From Microbispora siamensis (GTDB lineage Bacteria > Actinomycetota > Actinomycetes > Streptosporangiales > Streptosporangiaceae), in the NCBI RefSeq assembly GCF_016863095.1, contig NZ_BOOF01000017.1, positions 1 to 64,000 of the forward strand: a stretch of 64,000 bases of DNA, written 5' to 3'. Of the stretch, positions 32,543 to 41,328 are shown piece by piece. The notes under the pieces were generated by a model. The model did no database searches. It was given only the letters and a program-made list of their open reading frames with translations, and was not told the origin of the DNA. A program made the translations under genes and the position numbers. Numbering within the stretch: position 1 is the stretch's first letter; each line of letters begins with the position of its first letter.

Positions 32543-34966
32543 GTGCGGCGGCTGACGACTGGTGCCGGGATGAAGCCCATCGCGCCGCTGTGCGAAGCCG
32601 CGCTCCTCGTCGCGCTGGTGTTCGGCCTGCTGTCACTGAACCCGCGTCCTGCGCTCGCGGACGGCGTGGACTGCGGGTTCGGGCCTCCCCGCTCGTCGTG
32701 GGTGGAGACGTCCGTGACCGTCGCGGAACGCGGCCACGACACCACTGTGATGACGAGCACGACGCGGGTCGGCGTGCCCCGCGACTGGCCGGGAGCCGCC
32801 GCCCTGCTCGGCGACGGGAGCGCCGTCGGCTGCCTGCTGCCACTGCTCGGAGAGCCGAGCGTTACGGTGTCGGCCGACGGCGCGGAGGTCGTGGTCCGGA
32901 GCACGCAGGAGACCCCGCTGGAGCTGTACGACACCGAGTGGGGCGCGGAGTCTGCCGGGCTGTGGTCGAGCCGCGCGTCCGGCGGGACCCGGTTCGTCGC
33001 GCTGCTGCCCGCGCCGGAGGACCTGCCGTCCGGGCTGGCCGGGGCGCGCTGGCGGACCGTGGTCGTGAAGACGCCGGAGTCACGGGTGCGCAGGGTGACG
33101 CCCCTGCCGTCGGAGGTGCTCCCCGGCGGCACCTACGTCTGGCGGGACGGCGCGGCCCCGCCGCGCGTCGAGGTCTCTCTGCCGCTGTCCGCGCGGGCGG
33201 CGTTCCAGCGCTGGACCGGACTGCGGGGGCAGGCCGTGCTCGCGGTCGCGACCTATGCGGGCTTCGCGCTGCCCTACCTGCTGCTGGCCGGGCTGCTCGT
33301 GCTGCTGCACCGGCGTTCGGCCGACCGGTCAGAGCGCGTCCTCATCAGGATCACCCTCGGCGCACTGGGAATGATCACGGCGGCGGAGGCGATGCTGGTC
33401 GCCGGCGCGCTCACGGGCACGTTGTTCGTCGCCGTCCTGCTCGGCGTGACGGACACGCTGGCGATCCTCGTCGTGGCGGCGCCGCTCTGCCTGGCGGTGC
33501 GGGGACTGGCGCGCACCGGCCTCCGGCGGGGAGTCCCCCTGCTCGTCGGCGCGGTGCTCGCCGTCATCGGCGCGCTGGCGCTCCTGGCCGCACGGTTGTT
33601 CGCCGATGTACGGCCGGATCCCCTGTGGGTCGCGCCGGCCGTCGCCACGGCGCTGCTGCTCACCGGGGCGGCGTGGGCGATCGCGGTCCGGGCCGCCCGC
33701 GTGCGGGGCAGGACGCCGCGCGCCGTGCGCGTCCTGCTGTGCTGGAGCGTCCCCGGCCTCGCGTCGCTGACCCTCGCCTACGTGGCCCACGCCGTCGTCA
33801 CCGGAACGCCTACGGGCGTCACGCCCTTCTTCCTGCTGCACGGCCTGTCCTACCTGATGTGGCCACTGGTGGTGCTCCTGCTTCTGCTGCTGCTTCGCCT
33901 GCACGGGCGGCGTACGGACTCCGTCGGGCCGTCCACCGTGTGGCTGCTGGTGTTCCTGTTCGTCGTCGGCACGATCAGGTGGCTCAACACGTACGCGGGG
34001 ATGCCCTTTCCGCTCGCCGGCCTCGTGGGGCTGGCCGCGCTGCCCCTGCTGCTGCGGCTGACCCGACGGGCCGAGGTCGCCGACCCGGGCGTGTCCCGCC
34101 GCCGGCTCGCGATGATCGTGGACGAGTACCGCGACCTGGAGGAGAGGGAGAAGGGGCTGCGGCGGCGCTGGGCGGCGGGGCACATCGACGACGCGGAACA
34201 CACCAAGGAGAACGGGCCGGTCGTCGACCGCATCCGCCGGCTCCGGATGGAGATCGGCCTCGATCCCGACAGGGAGGACGGGCTCAGCCCGCTCGACGTG
34301 GCGCTGTCGCGCGGTCCGGGCGTGTCGTGGTGGGCGAACGCGCGGCTCGCCGCCCGGTACGCGTCCTACGTGGGCGCGCCCGCCGCCGTGTTCCTCATCT
34401 GGGCCACCTGGAGCACCGACAGCCGGGGGCGCGACGGCTGGCTCGACCGGCTCGGCGATCCCAACGGGTTCTACGGCCTGGCCGGCGACCTGATCGGCGG
34501 GCTGCTGATCTGGCCGGTGGCGGGCTTCGTGCTGGGCGCGCTGTGGCGCCGCCTGCCCGGCAGGCGCGGCTACCTCAAGGGCGTCGTGCCGGTCCTCGCG
34601 TACGCCGCGGCGACGGGGGCCCACGCCGTGCTGAACAACGTCATCGGCCAGGCCCCCGTGCGCGGCTCGCTCGTACGGGTGCTGCTGCTGTTCCTGGTGC
34701 TGACCGTCGTCGCCGTCCTCATGGACGCGCGGACCCTCCAGACCCGCCCGGGTGGTCTCGCGTCGCGGCTCACCCCCGTGGCCGTCGTCTACCGGCTCGG
34801 TACGGCGGGCAGCGGGATCGCGCTCATCGTCGCGCAGGCGGCGGCCGTCCTCGGGCTGTGGAGCCAGCTCAAGAACGGCATCGACATCACCTCCCAGGTG
34901 GACACCTCGGCCCAGGCACCGATCAGCGCCGACGCGCAGGTGCTGCTGGGCCGGGTGGACAGGTAG
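32543..34966 (+). CDS. Large multi-pass membrane protein, DUF6185-like
   Basis: An 807-residue protein with a signal-like N terminus (LLVALVFGLLSLNPRPALA). An extracytoplasmic domain of about 200 residues follows, then roughly a dozen hydrophobic helices (about 235-515 and 595-790) interrupted by a charged cytoplasmic segment (MIVDEYRDLEEREKGLRRRW). The overall plan fits the actinomycete DUF6185 family, from memory. Function is unknown. The GTG at 32543 has GGAGG about 7 bp upstream. Confidence 0.82.
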   Translation: MRRLTTGAGMKPIAPLCEAALLVALVFGLLSLNPRPALADGVDCGFGPPRSSWVETSVTVAERGHDTTVMTSTTRVGVPRDWPGAAALLGDGSAVGCLLPLLGEPSVTVSADGAEVVVRSTQETPLELYDTEWGAESAGLWSSRASGGTRFVALLPAPEDLPSGLAGARWRTVVVKTPESRVRRVTPLPSEVLPGGTYVWRDGAAPPRVEVSLPLSARAAFQRWTGLRGQAVLAVATYAGFALPYLLLAGLLVLLHRRSADRSERVLIRITLGALGMITAAEAMLVAGALTGTLFVAVLLGVTDTLAILVVAAPLCLAVRGLARTGLRRGVPLLVGAVLAVIGALALLAARLFADVRPDPLWVAPAVATALLLTGAAWAIAVRAARVRGRTPRAVRVLLCWSVPGLASLTLAYVAHAVVTGTPTGVTPFFLLHGLSYLMWPLVVLLLLLLLRLHGRRTDSVGPSTVWLLVFLFVVGTIRWLNTYAGMPFPLAGLVGLAALPLLLRLTRRAEVADPGVSRRRLAMIVDEYRDLEEREKGLRRRWAAGHIDDAEHTKENGPVVDRIRRLRMEIGLDPDREDGLSPLDVALSRGPGVSWWANARLAARYASYVGAPAAVFLIWATWSTDSRGRDGWLDRLGDPNGFYGLAGDLIGGLLIWPVAGFVLGALWRRLPGRRGYLKGVVPVLAYAAATGAHAVLNNVIGQAPVRGSLVRVLLLFLVLTVVAVLMDARTLQTRPGGLASRLTPVAVVYRLGTAGSGIALIVAQAAAVLGLWSQLKNGIDITSQVDTSAQAPISADAQVLLGRVDR

Positions 34967-35035
34967 GGCTCACCTGCGGCACCTCGGGAAACGCTGTACG
35001 GGATCCGTCGGCCGGTGCCGGAATTGGTGCAATGT

Positions 35036-36826
35036 TCAGCGGCGGTGCAGGTGGAAGTAGTCGAACTCGGCCGTGGCTCCCGCGCCGCCCAGCGAGATGA
35101 GACCGACGCGCAGATCGGCGTCGGCGGGCAGGGTCCACACGCCGCCGTAGGTCCAGGTGCGGCCGTCACGGCTGGTGGCGGCACGCAGTTCGTGCTCTCC
35201 GTTGTGCCGGTCGACCCGGTGGACGAGGCGCAGCCACGTCGTGTCGGCGGGCGGCCCGACGATCGTGCCGCCGTACGCGATCCGCCCGGCGTACGGCATC
35301 TCCTTGCCGAACTCGGTCTGCCGGGTGTTCCAGATCGCGACGTGGACGAGCTTGGTGTAAAGGTCGTCTCCGGCGTAGGCGATCAGACCCGCCTGCTGGT
35401 AGTTGCGCACGGTGTCGGTCCCGAGGTCGATGGTGAGCTTGGTCTCGGCCGTCCAGTCGCCCTCGGGGACCTCGCGCAGCAGCACCGATGCGGTGTTGTT
35501 CTCCCTGTTGAGCTCGGCGTCCTGGGTGGGCCAGCGCAGAGCGCCGCCCGACAGCTCGCCCTGCGGCGCGCGGACCCAGGTCCAGCCCGGACGCAGCCGC
35601 CCGGCGTCGAACTCGTCGCTGCGGCTCGGGTCGAGCGGGCCGAGCCGGGGAAGGGGCGCTGCCTTCACCGGAACCTTCCGGCCCGGCGCCGGCTGCGGGT
35701 CCTCCGACGCCCAGGCCCCGCCGCGTACGGTCGGCCAGCCGTCGATCCAGTCGAGCCGGTCGATGAGCATGGGCCGCTCGTTGATGCCGTACGGCTCGTC
35801 GAGGTAGGGGTCGTCTCGGTCGATGGCGTGGTAGACCAGCCAGTCCTGGCCGGCCGGGTCGGTCACGACCGCGTTGTGCCCGGTGCCGACCCAGCGGTTG
35901 CCGTTCGGCGCGATCACGATCGTGCCGCCGGCCCGCGAGGTGTTCAGCGGCACGCCCTCCCGGTCGACGTACGGACCGGTGATCGAGCGGGACCGCCCGG
36001 CGTAGACGCTGTATCCGGTGGTCGGGCCCGCGCAGCAGTCGGCCGAGGAGGCGAACAGGTACCAATAGCCGCCCCGGCGCACCAGGTAGCCGCCCTCGAA
36101 GCGGTTGTCGATCGCGATCATCGTCGGCTCGCCCACGGCGCGGGTGCCCGTGGCGTCCAGCCGGGTGATGAGGATTCCGCCGTAGTAGGAGCCGTAGACC
36201 AGGTATTCGGCGCCGTCGGTGTCCACCGCGTGGGCGGGGTCGAAGGTCCACTTGAAGTCGCCCGTGCCGCCGGGGCCGTGGCGCGGGCCGACGACCGGCG
36301 CGCCGGAGTCCGTCCACGGCCCGGCGGGGGTGGGCGCCGTGGCGACGCCGATCGCGTTGTCGTTCGGTTCCGGCGTGACCGTGGTCTGGGTGACGACGTA
36401 GTACAGGCGATACTCGCCGTTCACCCGGCGGATGTCCGGCGCCCACAGGCTCGCGCCCCCGGCCGTGTCGGCCCACTTCGGCAGCGTCGCGGGGGAGAAG
36501 GCGTCGCCCACGTACGTCCAGTCGCTGAGGTTCCGCGACCGGGAGATCGGCAGGTAGTGGGGGGTCCGCTCGCCCTCCCGCAGGGGGTCGCTGGTCCCGT
36601 ACGCGTACCACCAGCCGTCCTCGCCCCTGATGATCGAGGGGTCGGCGAAGGTGTCGGCGAAGGGACGGCTGACCGGGTTGACGTACGAACCGGGGCCGCC
36701 GAATCCCGGCGGTGCGGCGGCGGCCGGAGCTGCCGTGAGGAGGCAGACGAGCCCGGCGCACGCCGCGACCATGCGTTGAACGACCCTGTGTCGGACGACC
36801 CTGTGTTGGACGATCCTGGCACCCAT
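35036..36826 (-). CDS. Secreted GH43 glycosidase with C-terminal concanavalin-like domain
   Basis: A 596-residue secreted enzyme. After a signal peptide the five-bladed GH43 propeller starts with FADPSIIRGEDGWWYAYG (catalytic Asp). WTFDPAHAVDTDG follows, then the acid Glu in NRFEGGYLVRRGGYWYLFAS. The C-terminal 190 residues (DPSRSDEFDAGRLRPGWTW onward) form a DUF1349/beta-sandwich domain common behind GH43 modules. It would attack arabinan or arabinoxylan. Start ATG 36826 has GGGAG upstream; residues 5-18 are encoded by 15-bp tandem repeats (36781-36810). Confidence 0.9.
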   Translation of the reverse strand: MGARIVQHRVVRHRVVQRMVAACAGLVCLLTAAPAAAAPPGFGGPGSYVNPVSRPFADTFADPSIIRGEDGWWYAYGTSDPLREGERTPHYLPISRSRNLSDWTYVGDAFSPATLPKWADTAGGASLWAPDIRRVNGEYRLYYVVTQTTVTPEPNDNAIGVATAPTPAGPWTDSGAPVVGPRHGPGGTGDFKWTFDPAHAVDTDGAEYLVYGSYYGGILITRLDATGTRAVGEPTMIAIDNRFEGGYLVRRGGYWYLFASSADCCAGPTTGYSVYAGRSRSITGPYVDREGVPLNTSRAGGTIVIAPNGNRWVGTGHNAVVTDPAGQDWLVYHAIDRDDPYLDEPYGINERPMLIDRLDWIDGWPTVRGGAWASEDPQPAPGRKVPVKAAPLPRLGPLDPSRSDEFDAGRLRPGWTWVRAPQGELSGGALRWPTQDAELNRENNTASVLLREVPEGDWTAETKLTIDLGTDTVRNYQQAGLIAYAGDDLYTKLVHVAIWNTRQTEFGKEMPYAGRIAYGGTIVGPPADTTWLRLVHRVDRHNGEHELRAATSRDGRTWTYGGVWTLPADADLRVGLISLGGAGATAEFDYFHLHRR

Positions 36827-36866
36827 ACGTGTCTCCCGCGTGCGGACGATCCTTGTGCCAGCCTTT

Positions 36867-36892
36867 GTACAACGTTGTATTCAACGTTGTAC
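36867..36892. promoter_or_regulatory. Large perfect palindrome before the GH43 gene
   Basis: Arms GTACAACGTTG (36867-36877) and CAACGTTGTAC (36882-36892) flank TATT. Each arm's neighbourhood also contains the smaller palindrome TACAACGTTGTA or a one-mismatch copy, 12 bp apart. The site lies 41 bp upstream of the GH43 start and looks like an operator for a sugar-responsive repressor (LacI or GntR type). Confidence 0.65.
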
Positions 36893-36953
36893 ATAGCAGT
36901 TGTCCACAGCAGGAGGCCCGCGGTCGGAGTCGCCGACCGGGCCGTGGTGCCCG

Positions 36954-37388
36954 TTACGAGCCGTCGCTGAAACAGAGGCAGCCGCCGATCTGGGCCGCCA
37001 TCTCCAATTGGTCGTAGAAGAGCCGGTGGCTGAGGATCAGCCCGTCCTCGACGGTGGAGAAGCTGCACGAGCGCACGAGGATGGACCGCCCGGTGCCCTC
37101 GAGCACGTCCCCGCCGGGGACGAGCAGCGGCCCCTTGTGCGTGCCGCTGATCGTGAACTCCGCCGCCACCGTGTCCCCGAACATGGTCACCGACTGCGGC
37201 GTGATCACCATGTTGGGGAAGGCCTCCATCCAATCGCCGTAGTAGGAGGTGATCTCCTCCCTGTTCTCGGCGATGCCGTCGGGGGCCACCAGAACGGCCC
37301 GCTCGTCGAAGCACAGCGCCAGGGCGTCGAGGTCATGGCGGTTGATGGCCTGTCTCAGCCTGTCCACGGCACGGAGCACTTCGGACAT
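36954..37388 (-). CDS. SnoaL/NTF2-like protein
   Basis: A 144-residue protein with a single alpha+beta NTF2 fold: AVDRLRQAINRHDLDALALCFDERAVLVAPDG and later FGDTVAAEFTISGTHKG. Such proteins include polyketide cyclases, isomerases and stress proteins; there is no evidence for a specific one. The ATG at 37388 is preceded by GGGAAGGGAA. Confidence 0.85.
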   Translation of the reverse strand: MSEVLRAVDRLRQAINRHDLDALALCFDERAVLVAPDGIAENREEITSYYGDWMEAFPNMVITPQSVTMFGDTVAAEFTISGTHKGPLLVPGGDVLEGTGRSILVRSCSFSTVEDGLILSHRLFYDQLEMAAQIGGCLCFSDGS

Positions 37389-37482
37389 CGGACGTTCCCT
37401 TCCCCCGACGAGAGCGGCCGTATGGCGCGTGCGCCGTGACCGGCATATTCGGACATCGGCGGCATTTTCACGATAACCCAGC

Positions 37483-38085
37483 TCACGGGCTGGGCCGCGT
37501 GAGTCCGTGGACGGGGGTCCGGCCGAGATGGGCGAGGATCTGGTCGAAGCGGGAGGCCTCCGGGGCGGCGGGCAGGCTCGGCGCGAACGCGGCGCCCGGG
37601 CTCTCGCGGTACTCGCCGTCCGGCACCGCCAGGGCGATCGGCCAGGCGGCCTCGGCCAGGTCCGGGTCGGGATCGTAGGCGATTCCCAGCGTGCGGGCGA
37701 TGTCCCACCCGTGGACCAGGTAGTCGATGAAGTGGAAGCCGATGGCGTGCACGGCCGGGAACGGCGCGTCCACCGCCAGTTCGGGGAGGACGAACCCGCG
37801 GTCGAGCACCCCCTCGGCCGCGAACGCGGCGGTGACGCGCTCGGCCGCCGAGGCGTAGGCCCAGACGGGATCGGGGCCGGGCCGCTCCCGCCACGCGTCG
37901 GGGTCGGCCCCGCGGCCCTCCGCCGCGGCGGCGAAGCCGAGGTGCTGGGCGGTCATGTGCGCGAGCAGGTCGGCCAGGGTCCAGCCCGCACAGGGTGTCG
38001 GGCGCTCAAGGTCGCCGGGGCGCACCTCGGCCACCACCTCGACGCTCGCCTGCACGGCCCGCCGGTCAAGTTCCCGGATGTCCAT
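37483..38085 (-). CDS. TIGR03086-family metal-binding protein (maleylpyruvate-isomerase-like)
   Basis: A 200-residue DinB/mycothiol-dependent isomerase-like four-helix bundle. The metal ligands are His in LADLLAHMTAQHLGF and His in DYLVHGWD, the TIGR03086 pattern; PTPCAGWTLADLL is the family's N-terminal signature. It may use mycothiol or divalent metal; the reaction is unknown. The ATG at 38085 has AGGAGGAGAG upstream. It is divergent from a MarR gene. Confidence 0.88.
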   Translation of the reverse strand: MDIRELDRRAVQASVEVVAEVRPGDLERPTPCAGWTLADLLAHMTAQHLGFAAAAEGRGADPDAWRERPGPDPVWAYASAAERVTAAFAAEGVLDRGFVLPELAVDAPFPAVHAIGFHFIDYLVHGWDIARTLGIAYDPDPDLAEAAWPIALAVPDGEYRESPGAAFAPSLPAAPEASRFDQILAHLGRTPVHGLTRPSP

Positions 38086-38103
38086 CTCTCCTCCTGGATG
38101 TCG

Positions 38104-38155
38104 TAAGCGCATGCAGACGATATGCGTATGCTTATTTTCTGTCAATGTCTAAGCT
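38104..38155. promoter_or_regulatory. Dyad and -10 box between TIGR03086 and MarR genes
   Basis: TAAGC (38104-38108) and GCTTA (38130-38134) flank an AT/GC-alternating core containing two ATGCG/TATGC steps. TAAGCT at 38150-38155 sits 6 nt before the MarR ATG. It is a candidate MarR operator plus leaderless promoter. Confidence 0.4.
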
Positions 38156-38161
38156 GTGGGC

Positions 38162-38593
38162 ATGCCCGACCGCCCCGATCTCGCCGCGATGGCGGCCCCC
38201 CTGACCAGGGCGCTGATGGCCGCCGAGACGCCGATCCTGCGGGAGCACGGCCTGTCGATGTGGGCGTACGTCGTGCTGCTCGGCCTGGACGAGCGGCCGG
38301 TGCGCACGCAGGCCGCGCTGGCGGAGTCGATCGGCGCGGACAAGACGCGCATCATCCGCGTCCTGGACGACCTCCAGCGCAGAGGGTTGATCGAGCGGAG
38401 CCCGGACCCGGCCGACCGCCGCGTCCGGCTCCTGTCCATCACCCCGGAGGGCCGCCGTGTGCGGGACGCGGCTCAGGCGGGCATCCGCCGGATGGAGGAG
38501 CGGGTGCTCGCCCGGCTGCCGGACGGCGACAGGGAGACGTTCCTGCGGGCGCTGCGGGTCCTGTCGGCCCTGCCTCCGCAGGAGTTCCGGTGA
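38162..38593 (+). CDS. MarR-family transcriptional regulator
   Basis: A 143-residue winged-helix regulator. The recognition helix is in TQAALAESIGADKTRIIRVLDDLQRRGLI, and the wing is RSPDPADRRVRLLSITPEG. The ATG at 38162 is 6 nt from a -10 box; a GTG at 38156 is possible. The likely target is the divergent TIGR03086 gene. Confidence 0.9.
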   Translation: MPDRPDLAAMAAPLTRALMAAETPILREHGLSMWAYVVLLGLDERPVRTQAALAESIGADKTRIIRVLDDLQRRGLIERSPDPADRRVRLLSITPEGRRVRDAAQAGIRRMEERVLARLPDGDRETFLRALRVLSALPPQEFR

Positions 38594-38617
38594 ATCCCTA
38601 CGCCGCCTGCTTGATCT

Positions 38618-39142
38618 CTAGCGACGCGTGAAACCGCGCCCGAGCGGCGGGCCCAGCCGCAGTTGGAGCGCGGGGTAGCGGGGTGCGTCGAACCCGAAGG
38701 ACTGGTACAGCTCGATCCCGTACGACGTGGCGTTGAGGTCGATCGTCCGAACCCCGGTCTCGGTGCGATACCAGACGAGCAGCGCGTCGAGGCAGGCGCG
38801 CGCGAGGCCGAGGCGGCGGCGCCGCCGGTCGGTGCAGATGTTGAAGACGTGGCCCTGCAGGCCGCTCGGGTTCGTCGGCCCCGGCGCGTGGGGATCGCAG
38901 GTGCCCGCCGCGCAGCTCACGACGCCGAGTTCCGGGTCGTCCACCACGAACGCGGCGAAGTCCCCCGGATCGCGCAGCCGCCGGGCGAACCACGCCTCGG
39001 CCGACGCCCGCCAGGGCGCGCTCTCGTCCCCGACCTCCGCCCCCATGTCCTCCAGCATCACGGCGCGCAGGCGGACGAGGGCCGCAGCGTCCGCCGCTCC
39101 CGCCCGGCGGACCATGGTCCCCGAGATCGTCATGGTCACCAT
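38618..39142 (-). CDS. GNAT-family N-acetyltransferase
   Basis: A 174-residue acetyltransferase. The acetyl-CoA-binding motif is RRRRRLGLARACLDALL (R/Q-x-x-G-x-G/A form). It is preceded by the beta-strand HVFNICTDR, and the C terminus has LNATSYGIELYQSFGF. The substrate is unknown. Three close starts exist (ATG 39142, GTG 39139, ATG 39133); none has a clear ribosome site. Confidence 0.88.
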   Translation of the reverse strand: MVTMTISGTMVRRAGAADAAALVRLRAVMLEDMGAEVGDESAPWRASAEAWFARRLRDPGDFAAFVVDDPELGVVSCAAGTCDPHAPGPTNPSGLQGHVFNICTDRRRRRLGLARACLDALLVWYRTETGVRTIDLNATSYGIELYQSFGFDAPRYPALQLRLGPPLGRGFTRR

Positions 39143-39173
39143 TGTGACCGCGCCCGCGGGCGGGCGCTCCCGA

Positions 39174-39626
39174 TCAGGCCGTGGCGGCGGCGTTCTCCGC
39201 GGCGGTCACGACGTCCTTCAGGCGGCCCATCGCGTGGTAGGTGCCGAACACGTCCATGTAGTCGCGCGTCTCCACGATCTCGCCGTTCCGTACGCGGAGG
39301 GTCAGCAGGCCCGTGGCCCGGAACGGCCGGCCGTCCGGTTCGACCGTGCCGGTGCCCTCCCACTCCCCGATGACGACCTCGGGATCGGCCGCGTCGTGGA
39401 CGACGACGTCGTGGATCTCGGCGAGCCGTACGGGGCTCGCGCCCCACGCGGCGCGGTAGAGGGCGCGGATCTCCTCCCGCCCCTCCAGGCGGGCGGGGAA
39501 CAGCGGTGCCCGGAACGGGAACGTGTGCAGGGCGTCGGCGGCGTAGAGGTCGGCGAGGTCGTCGGCGGACCTGTTGACCATCGCCCGGTGATAGCGGGCC
39601 AGGACCTCGCGCGGGGTGAGTCGCAT
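39174..39626 (-). CDS. SnoaL-like NTF2-fold protein
   Basis: A 150-residue protein. An N-terminal helix (VLARYHRAMVNRSADDLADLYAADALH) is followed by the curved sheet, with GEWEGTGTVEPDGRPF and GEIVETRDYMDVFGTYHAMG. It resembles the second SnoaL-like gene at 36954 only at fold level. The reaction is unknown. The ATG at 39626 follows GGAGCGAACGG. It is divergent from a TetR gene across a long dyad. Confidence 0.86.
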   Translation of the reverse strand: MRLTPREVLARYHRAMVNRSADDLADLYAADALHTFPFRAPLFPARLEGREEIRALYRAAWGASPVRLAEIHDVVVHDAADPEVVIGEWEGTGTVEPDGRPFRATGLLTLRVRNGEIVETRDYMDVFGTYHAMGRLKDVVTAAENAAATA

Positions 39627-39663
39627 CCGTTCGCTCCAATCACTCGGAAAGGGTCTTCGCTCA

Positions 39664-39686
39664 ACAGTTGTTGACTCAACGACTGT
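39664..39686. promoter_or_regulatory. 23-bp near-perfect palindrome, TetR operator candidate
   Basis: ACAGT-T-GTTGA-C-TCAAC-G-ACTGT has a single mismatched pair. It lies between the divergent SnoaL and TetR genes and covers a TTGACT -35-like box. TAGAGT (39718-39723) is 6 nt before the TetR GTG. Confidence 0.65.
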
Positions 39687-39729
39687 AGAGCGAACGGGCC
39701 GACGTGGTCAACGCCGGTAGAGTCGTCAC

Positions 39730-40284
39730 GTGGAGGGGACGCCGACGAGCCGGGCAGAGCGCCGGCGCCGCACCGAGGAGCGCATCCTGTCCGCCGCGCG
39801 GGCGATCTTCGCCGAGCGTGGCTTCCAGCGCACGACGATCCGGGCCGTGGCGGCGGCCGCGGAGGTCGATCCGGCCCTGGTCATGCAGTACTTCGGGTCG
39901 AAGCAGGAGCTGTTCGAGCAGGCCGTGCGGATCCCGTCGATCCCGCCGCTGGACGGCGAGCTGGAGCCGGTCGAGGAACTGCTGGGCAGGATCGGCATGA
40001 AGATGGGCCCGCTGCCCCAGGCGACGCTGGCGATGATGCGCTCCATGCTCACCCACCCCGACGCCGCCGAGGAGGTGCGCGGCAAGCTCGACGGCCAGGT
40101 GGCGCACCTGGCGGACGCGATGGGCTCCGGCGACGCCGAACTACGGGCCGCCCTGATGGTCAGCACGATGCTGGGCGTGACGATCGCCCATCAGCTGCTC
40201 GGCCTCACGGCCCTGCGCGACGCGTCGCCGGAACGGATCGCCGAGACCCTCCGCCCGTCCCTGCGCGCCCTCGCCGACGGCTGA
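39730..40284 (+). CDS. TetR-family transcriptional regulator
   Basis: A 184-residue regulator. The helix-turn-helix is FQRTTIRAVAAAAEVDPALVMQYFGSKQELFEQAV, and the C-terminal domain is the TetR_C_7-like bundle. The GTG at 39730 is 6 nt from a TAGAGT box, so translation is probably leaderless. It likely binds the 23-bp palindrome and represses the divergent SnoaL-like gene. Confidence 0.9.
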   Translation: MEGTPTSRAERRRRTEERILSAARAIFAERGFQRTTIRAVAAAAEVDPALVMQYFGSKQELFEQAVRIPSIPPLDGELEPVEELLGRIGMKMGPLPQATLAMMRSMLTHPDAAEEVRGKLDGQVAHLADAMGSGDAELRAALMVSTMLGVTIAHQLLGLTALRDASPERIAETLRPSLRALADG

Positions 40285-40377
40285 GCGGCCCCGTACGGCA
40301 ACACCGCAGGTGGGGCGCTCCTGAGATTGCCGTGACCTCTGTGATTAGAGCGATTGGCCGGGGGCAGTGCCGCTTCC

Positions 40378-41229
40378 ATGGTCATCTCGGCTTCCCCCCG
40401 CGCCCGGCGCAGCGAGCGGGGGCTCTGTCCGGCCTGCGTGCGCGAGCTGTTCGACCGGGCCGGCCGCAGGTACTTGTATCCGCTCGTCTGCTGCGACGAC
40501 TGCCGGCCGCCCGCAGCCGAGGCGCCCTCCACCGTCCTGTGCGAGGACTGCGGACGGGAGAGCCGGGAGCCGGACGTCCGCAGGTCCGGATCCGTCGCGA
40601 CGGGCTGCGCGGCCTGCGGCCCCGCCCTCCGGTGGGAGGCCGTCACGGGTGCGGACGCGCTGGCGGCGGCCGTCGCCGCGATCGCGGCCGGGGGAGTGGC
40701 CGGCGTGCACGACCTGTTCGCCGACCAGGTCGTCTGCGACGCCAGATCCGACCAGGCGCTGGCCCGCATGGACGGCGCGTCCGGACCGGTGCGCGTGCTG
40801 GTCAGGAACGTCTCGATGGCCCGGGAGGTGGCGAACCTGTCCGCGCCCGACATCCGCGCGCTGGTCGAGCGTGTCGAGCCCGCCACGCTGGTGCGGCTGC
40901 GCGAGCCGGTGCTTCCCCGGGCCGTACGGCGCGCGACGCCCGACGTCGACCTGTTCCTGCCGCGCACCCCGCTGCAGTATCTGCTCACCGCGCGCCTGGA
41001 CGGCCCGCTGGCCGTGTGGGACCGGTCGGGCGAGCGGGCGGACGAGTGGCCGTGCGACGGGACGCTGACCGTGAGCGGGCTGGCGCGCGCCGGGCGTCAG
41101 AGCTGGACGACGGCGTTGCCGGCGCGTCTGACGCTGGGCGGAACCTCCTCGGCACAAACCGCCACGCGGCCCTTCGTCAGACAGGAGCCGGCCGCGAGTC
41201 CGGCGCCGTCGCCCATCGGCACCCCGTAG
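40378..41229 (+). CDS. Truncated HypF-like protein: two HypF zinc fingers plus YrdC-like part
   Basis: A 283-residue protein. Two zinc motifs have the exact HypF spacing C-x2-C-x18-C-x2-C: Cys17/20/39/42 and Cys55/58/77/80. The RRYLYPLVCC stretch also matches HypF. The following part tracks the HypF YrdC domain (TLVRLREPVLPRAV, then DVDLFLPRTPLQYLL). The usual KPFA lysine and the TSGN segment are replaced (GPVRVLV, VWDRSG). The acylphosphatase and Kae1-like domains are missing, so carbamoyl transfer to hydrogenase is unlikely. No hydrogenase genes are nearby. Function is unknown. Confidence 0.8.
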   Translation: MVISASPRARRSERGLCPACVRELFDRAGRRYLYPLVCCDDCRPPAAEAPSTVLCEDCGRESREPDVRRSGSVATGCAACGPALRWEAVTGADALAAAVAAIAAGGVAGVHDLFADQVVCDARSDQALARMDGASGPVRVLVRNVSMAREVANLSAPDIRALVERVEPATLVRLREPVLPRAVRRATPDVDLFLPRTPLQYLLTARLDGPLAVWDRSGERADEWPCDGTLTVSGLARAGRQSWTTALPARLTLGGTSSAQTATRPFVRQEPAASPAPSPIGTP

Positions 41230-41328
41230 ACGTACCGGGGGATTATCCGACAAACGCGCTGTTTCATATTCGGGCGGCTTATCCGAAAAGTTACTGCCCT
41301 GCGGGTAAATGCCGTTTACGATCGGCGA

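Noticed and set aside
40378-41229. Functional hydrogenase maturation HypF
   Set aside because: The acylphosphatase and Kae1-like domains and key YrdC residues are missing, and no other hyp or hydrogenase genes are in the window.
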